From Blasia pusilla (taxonomy: Eukaryota > Marchantiophyta > Marchantiopsida > Blasiales), in assembly GCA_050084515.1 (NCBI GenBank), contig CM114272.1:18662001-18726000 (forward strand): a stretch of DNA of 64,000 nucleotides. Direction: 5' to 3'. The translations under genes and the position numbers were made by a program. This document shows, piece after piece, positions 58,701-64,000 of this stretch (the stretch's first letter is position 1; each line of letters opens with the position of its first letter). The notes under the pieces are model-generated. The model was not told where the DNA came from, searched no databases, and saw only the letters and a list, made by a program, of their open reading frames with translations.

Positions 58701-61700
58701 TTCCCTTTACTTGGAATCTCGTTGAGTTATGTTTCTCCCTCTGCGATTTCTAGATTTCTCTTCCGCAGATAACTCATCGCCATAGCATCGGGAACCCGCG
58801 GAATTCTTGCCCGAGAATAAAGGTTTTCCATTACAGTACATCCGGGGCTCTGCAATCCGGGAATATTATGACGTGGTGGAGAAAAGGGGCCCGCGAAGGA
58901 ACAATGGTTGCATCAATAGTTCCAAGGGGGTAGTGAGCAACAATGATCTCCACTGCATCGCGATGCCTTCCTTCCTTTCTTTCCTTTTCTCTCTCTCTCT
59001 CTCTTCTCTGTAGCCATTATCGAGGAAAAGAGAAGAGCGCATTTGTTTACAGTTAGAGATTCGCACGAACACTGACAGTCGACCGTCAAAAGAGCTCTCA
59101 GATGACGGGGGTTCGTACAGTCATATCTACACCTGCTACGCCTTACATAATCCTGTGCAGTCAGTGTGATCATGCACATAGTGCTCTATCGTCTTTGCTT
59201 TGCTTTCCTTTCATAATGTTCGGTCGCAGATATTTTCCACCGGGAATTCGGCTTTCCACAAATGTGTAGTCTTCCACGTCGCGTGTGGGAGATCCGGTCA
59301 ACTCAATGAAAGTGGAAAGGAAAAAAGCGCTTTCGTCTCTGGAAATGTGAGAGAGAGAATGGCTGGGCGTTTCGGTTTTCACTTCGACCATTGCGCGCGA
59401 ACTTCGCTGCGCAACAGTGGCAGCAGCCGAATCTGAGCAGAAGAGCTGAGGCGAGAAGATCAGAGGGGAGGATAAGATGAGCGAGTGCTCGAGAGCGGGA
59501 AACCTTGTGCAGCGGCTCTCTGCGAAAAGGCCGATTAAGAAGCGGCGAAGTTTGACCGGTAGATTCTCGGACTGTGCCGTGGCAAGCTGTCTGATCGCCC
59601 GCGAGCTCAATCAAAGCCGAAGGTGCTAGCGGTCTACGCTACGCTACGCAACGCTAGGCCAGACCGGACCAGAGCAGACTACAGACAGGCGCCAGCGGCC
59701 AGACCAGAGCGTAACTCGAAGACGGAGGAGGAGGCGATCTCCAGGGCTCGCGCGAAAGCCTACTTGTGGCGTTCCGATGCAGGAGTTGGTTGGTGGCGAC
59801 AGAGAGACTGACGACAACAACTTGCTGCTGCCCGTCGTCGTTGGGTGACTAGACGAGGAAATGGAAGTGAACGAGGTAACTCACCGTGTACAAGTTTGCA
59901 GCCGCGATTTGAAATCTAGGAAGTTCGCAGCGACGTGTTTCTGTTTCCCAACTGGCTTTTTCGTGGTGGACAGTGGAAGGTTTCATTCATGACGGAGTTT
60001 CCTGGTGTGGAGCAATAGTTGGCCACTGTAGGAAGTGTGGATGAAACGCTTTTGAAAACACGGGTAGGAGTCAGCCAGGACCCTTGTTTTGCGTCGTGGA
60101 CTCGAAAATGTTTTACTCGGGGACGCAATATTCTCCTCGCCGATTTAACCCCTCTCTCTCTCTCTCTCTCGATGCTAGTGGAAAATGTGATGAGATGGCT
60201 CGCAGTCCAATCTGCAAACTCCCCCACTTGCGAGCTCGAAAACTTCTTACCATCCCCGGTCCAAATATGTAGAGCTGTGTGTAAGAATATGAGACACGAA
60301 GCTGGTAGGGTGCTAGAAAGAGCCGATAATGATGATCGCCTGTAGACAGGCGAAAGACGGGGCCCCACGGAGGCACTCTTCGCACACAGTGACTGATTGT
60401 TTGTGCAAATCCCGATGTGTTGGGGATGGGTGTAACAGGAGGAATCGGTCAGGGGGCGTGAGGGCTGGCTGTGCAGGCAGGAGGGCATGCAGCAGTCCGA
60501 TTCGGTGAATGCCTGGCTGATTGCAGTGGAAGGGACGCAATAACTGGGCGTCCTGTTTTGTCCCCTTCCTCGCGTGCTCTCTCTCGGACGGAGACTTGGG
60601 CCCCCTCCTCAATCTCAAGAATGACCTTCGTTAATCTTAATCTGCTCTTCTGCAAGTCCGTGCCCTTTACCCTCTTCTGCGGATTGACCCCAAGTGATCT
60701 CTCTTGATCCTGTCCTCTCTCCAGTACACCTGCGATTTCCGACCTTCCGTTTTACAGTCAACAACGACTGTCTGTGTGTCTGTCCGGGGCAGGCTCGGCA
60801 TTCGAAGCGATCCCTCCCACGCCCGGATAGACGGTGGTAGTAGTAGTAGTCGTGGCTCGCACTTGCCAGCCAGCTCTCGCTTGCTCTTCCTCTCCCTCTC
60901 CCTACCACTCTCGCTCTCGCTCTCACTCACTCTGCGTACATACGGTTTGTCGTCCGACAATTCCAGCGGTCTGCACTCCGGAGTCTGGACAGTGTCGCTT
61001 GACATAGAAAATTGTGCGGAGGAGGGGGCGCACGCGCGCTCCGTTTGCCTGCCATCCATCCATTTCGGAAGTAGTAAGAAACGAAGGTCTCCAGCCAAGC
61101 TTGGACACACTTCCGGTGATCGGAGCGGAGCACGAAAAGCTCAGCGTGATCCAAGGAAGGGAATCGGGCAATAACTCGAGACGTTTTGTTCGTGGCATGA
61201 TCCACTGTTCTTGAACTTTAGCGACAGGTCAAATCGATCCCAAACCCGAGGCCATTTCGAGAGCTTTGTGGACCGGCCTTCCTTCTCTGGGGTTTCTTTC
61301 CGAACTTTTGCGAACCCAAGAAAGATCTCCACGCTGCCTTACCCCTCAGGAATCGAAGCGCAATCGAGACGATTAAACCCCGAACAGGAATCGGGGTGGG
61401 TGTCGAGACATCTTCGGCCGGCCCGCGTAGGTATCTTCGTCTCGCCAGAGTTCACGTGCTTCGCTTTACCAAGCAGAACGTGCAGAACGAATTCTGTCTG
61501 AACTGCAGTGCAGTGCAGTGTAGCGCACCGGAAGAGTGAACTGGGATCACAACTCACCAGACGGCCACGCGATGAAGAGAGACCCAGCTCACAGCAGCGT
61601 CGGTCAAGATAGCTCTTCGTTGCGAACTTGTGCGTCGGGCGCAACGAGACAGTTAATACCCACCCTCGTCCACAATCAGGGCTGACGTGCGAGAAGAATC

Positions 61701-62790
61701 GCTGAGGTTCTCCATTGACGTCGACCCGAGACCCAAGCCCATGCAAAGCACGCCATGGGAGACCAGGGTGCTGAGCACTCAGGTGTTCTGTATGCTACTG
61801 CGGGATGCCGGCCATAGCGCGCAGCACACAAGTGAAGTGAAATTAGGCTGTTTTTTTATGCACCGCACGCACGAACTATTCATCGACATGTTTTCCAGGC
61901 CCCGGCCTGCGCATTATCGCTTTGCTTCTGAAGAACTCCTGGCACGGAAATCCTCAGGAGCATAGAGGTGAATGCCGTGCATTGACTCGAGACAGCGGTC
62001 GCTCGGAGCGGCGCTTTCGGCGATCAGATAAATCTTTCCCCGCCTCCCCCGAGTCGACTAGGCTGGACAAAATAAGATTCCTGCCATTGCCGCGAGCGTC
62101 CGTCGTCAGGGAGAAACTGTTATCAAGTGCCCCATATCTCATGAAATCCAACTGTATACGGATCGGATGAGGTGACACCCTCCAAGTTGCTTTGAGCTAC
62201 ATGCGACCGAGAGCGATAGATCATCAATCCCACGAATAATCTCTGGCAGTAGCTCTGGACTGGAGCACCCACCCACAATCTCTGAGCCACAACGCCACCA
62301 CAGTCCGGGCAGGACGAGGCGGGGGCGGGGGCGGGGATGGACAACAGGACGAGGCGAGGTGGGACATGGCATGCACGACTCCTCCTTGTCTCGCCTGCCC
62401 TGCCATGGATTCCAGTCAGTGAGATGAGCTTGATTCACGCCTGCTTGAAACGCATTTCTGAGTTTCCCTTCGACAATCGCCACTGTATCTTCGAATGACT
62501 TGTTCTGCACGTCAAACACCCGGCGAATCCGCAACTGCTGCTCGCCTTCGATTTGACTCTGGATCTTCCCACGGACACCACATATTCCCACGAATATTCA
62601 CGCGCTCCCTCCCGCATCTTCCATGGCCTTTCCTTCTCTCGCTTAGTTCAGACAGGGGACGTATGGAAAAGGTTCCATCGATGACGCACCCAGACAGGCG
62701 TTCGTACGTCCGTCCGTCCGTCCGTCACTAACAGACGAGAACATCATTTCCGATTTAGTATTTGTTTCTTAGGCCTCTTAGAGGGTCTCC
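58701..62790. other. CpG-rich block, no gene identified
   Basis: Composition rises sharply to GC- and CpG-rich, unlike the AT-rich flanks. Frames are open on both strands, many with low-complexity Ser/Arg/Leu-rich translation from CT repeats (for example around 60145-60170 and 60880-60930). The minus frame 62591-62139 begins with a coding-like stretch (IEGEQQLRIRRVFDVQNKSF) and could be one exon, but no family is recognised. Microsatellites occur at 60835 (GTA), 61503 (GTGCA) and 62706 (CGTC). A promoter/first-exon island or old gene is possible. Confidence 0.4.
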
Positions 62791-64000
62791 TTCCCCAAAC
62801 ACGTGGTGGCCCAAGGGAAATTACGATTTTCGACTCTTCCAATAATATAAAAACTTAATTTTATTTTATAATGTAAACATATGTATTTTCATAAGATTTC
62901 ATCCTAGATGAGGTGGAAGGATTCATGTAAAGTATTTTTGGTACGAAACAATCAGTTCATACCAATCACCATACGATGAAAATTCCTTCTTTTGTATATT
63001 GAATTACCAATGACATATAGATATGGTAAGGTATGTTATGTCCTTGATTTCCCTCAACTTTTTCCATATTTTTTGTTGCGACCTTTGTAAACCAAACACG
63101 CGCTAATGCAGAACATCAAAATTCTAGTGATCTCAAATTAGGATGGAAGCATCGGAGTCTTACGAGTGACACATGAGTTGAAGAAGCAAGATGCAAGCCT
63201 TGATTGGCATCTCAAATGATGGGAGTTGTGACCTATATGAGTAAGACCAAATGTCAAGCGAGGCTTGGGTAGAGCTCAAGTTCCATATGAGTTGGATTTC
63301 AAGGGCACTACAACCTAGCTTGGAACTTGACTATGCATTTTTGGGTTCTCCATATTTTAGACCATAAGGACTGGATCCAATTTGCGTTTGGGATGAAGAA
63401 GGTCGTATTGAAAATCTTGTGATAAGTCGTTTCCAACGCACTAAGAGAACAAAATTATGAAAAGAGATCTAGAAGTCATTCCCAAACTACTCGAATGATA
63501 TTTGGGTTAAGAACCAAAAAGAACAACCCAAGAGGACTTCCCTAGATGTAGGGAAGGAGTAGGGATCTCTAGAACTATATATAAGGGGAGGGCCTTAAAG
63601 GATATTTGGAACCTAGTTCCCACCTTAGGAACCATAGGGGTAAACCAACAATACATAATGGATTGAGAGGCTAACATTGGGGTTTTGACTCCAAGCCAAG
63701 TCTAGGTGGACTAGTCATGAACCTTGACCCATGACTAAGATATTGAGTCCCAATTAGAGACTAGTTTGTGGTCCATGGGAAGTTGGGATCACTAAGCATG
63801 CTAGCACTATTTCAAGTTTCTACATTATCAATGAACTTCAAGTCTATCCCAAGTTTTGAATGAATTGCATGTATTGGGGAGTAAGGCTTAGGTCAGTATC
63901 TAACCTTGTCTAGATTGGTTGCGCTTGAGGGATGGCCCAAGACCAAGACTCGAGAGACGCGAGGCGAGTTGACTAAAAATGTGGCTAATATGAGTATATT
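62791..64000. other. right edge, possible LTR fragment
   Basis: No gene recognised. From about 63100 the sequence is less AT-rich and contains a clear TATA-like box (CTATATATAAGG, about 63577-63588). Such an arrangement is common in LTR U3/R regions. The second LTR or internal region would lie beyond the window, so this is a guess. Confidence 0.3.

Noticed and set aside
60667-61174. Overlapping 147- and 156-codon frames on opposite strands
   Set aside because: Both derive from CT/GA low-complexity sequence and show no domain.

Overview
The window reads as nuclear DNA of a plant (streptophyte). It holds intron-rich protein genes with GT-AG introns, Ty1/copia and Ty3/gypsy LTR retrotransposons, solo LTRs, fold-back and tandem repeats, and long AT-rich stretches without genes. 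One copia family has a primer site complementary to plant initiator-Met tRNA. I cannot tell from sequence alone whether the source is a bryophyte, fern, lycophyte or charophyte. I see no bacterial operons, rRNA, CRISPR array or convincing functional tRNA gene.

Region by region. 1-4.4 kb: no gene; a tRNA-like SINE remnant, a Helitron-like end and a 207-bp tandem repeat. 4.43-6.82 kb (minus): a six-exon gene for a four-helix SFT2-family vesicle-transport protein; every intron phase fits. 7.77-21.89 kb (plus): a divergent gene with about 15 exons whose protein I do not recognise. One of its introns carries a 3.4-kb copia element (9487-12894) with both LTRs and a nearly intact target-site duplication, but no integrase. 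22-34.5 kb: no recognisable gene; a minisatellite, AT-rich DNA, then a GC-richer block with strong hairpins.

34.5-50.7 kb is one degraded giant Ty3/gypsy element flanked by AGGT. Its plus-strand order is LTR, repeat-rich leader, gag with two zinc knuckles, aspartic protease, a Dnmt3-like DNA cytosine methyltransferase, reverse transcriptase, RNase H, integrase, and a C-terminal PHD finger, then a rearranged LTR. A 5.0-kb copia element (36796-41822, minus) is nested in the leader. The methyltransferase and PHD finger are the most interesting content: they suggest an element that writes and perhaps reads chromatin marks. Many premature stops in gag are the kind produced by C-to-T change, so the copy has decayed.

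50.7-64 kb: no recognisable gene; a fold-back element, a 175-bp satellite-like repeat, quasi-palindromic repeats, a solo LTR of the nested copia family, a CpG-rich block (58.7-62.8 kb) with no identified gene, and a possible LTR fragment at the right edge.
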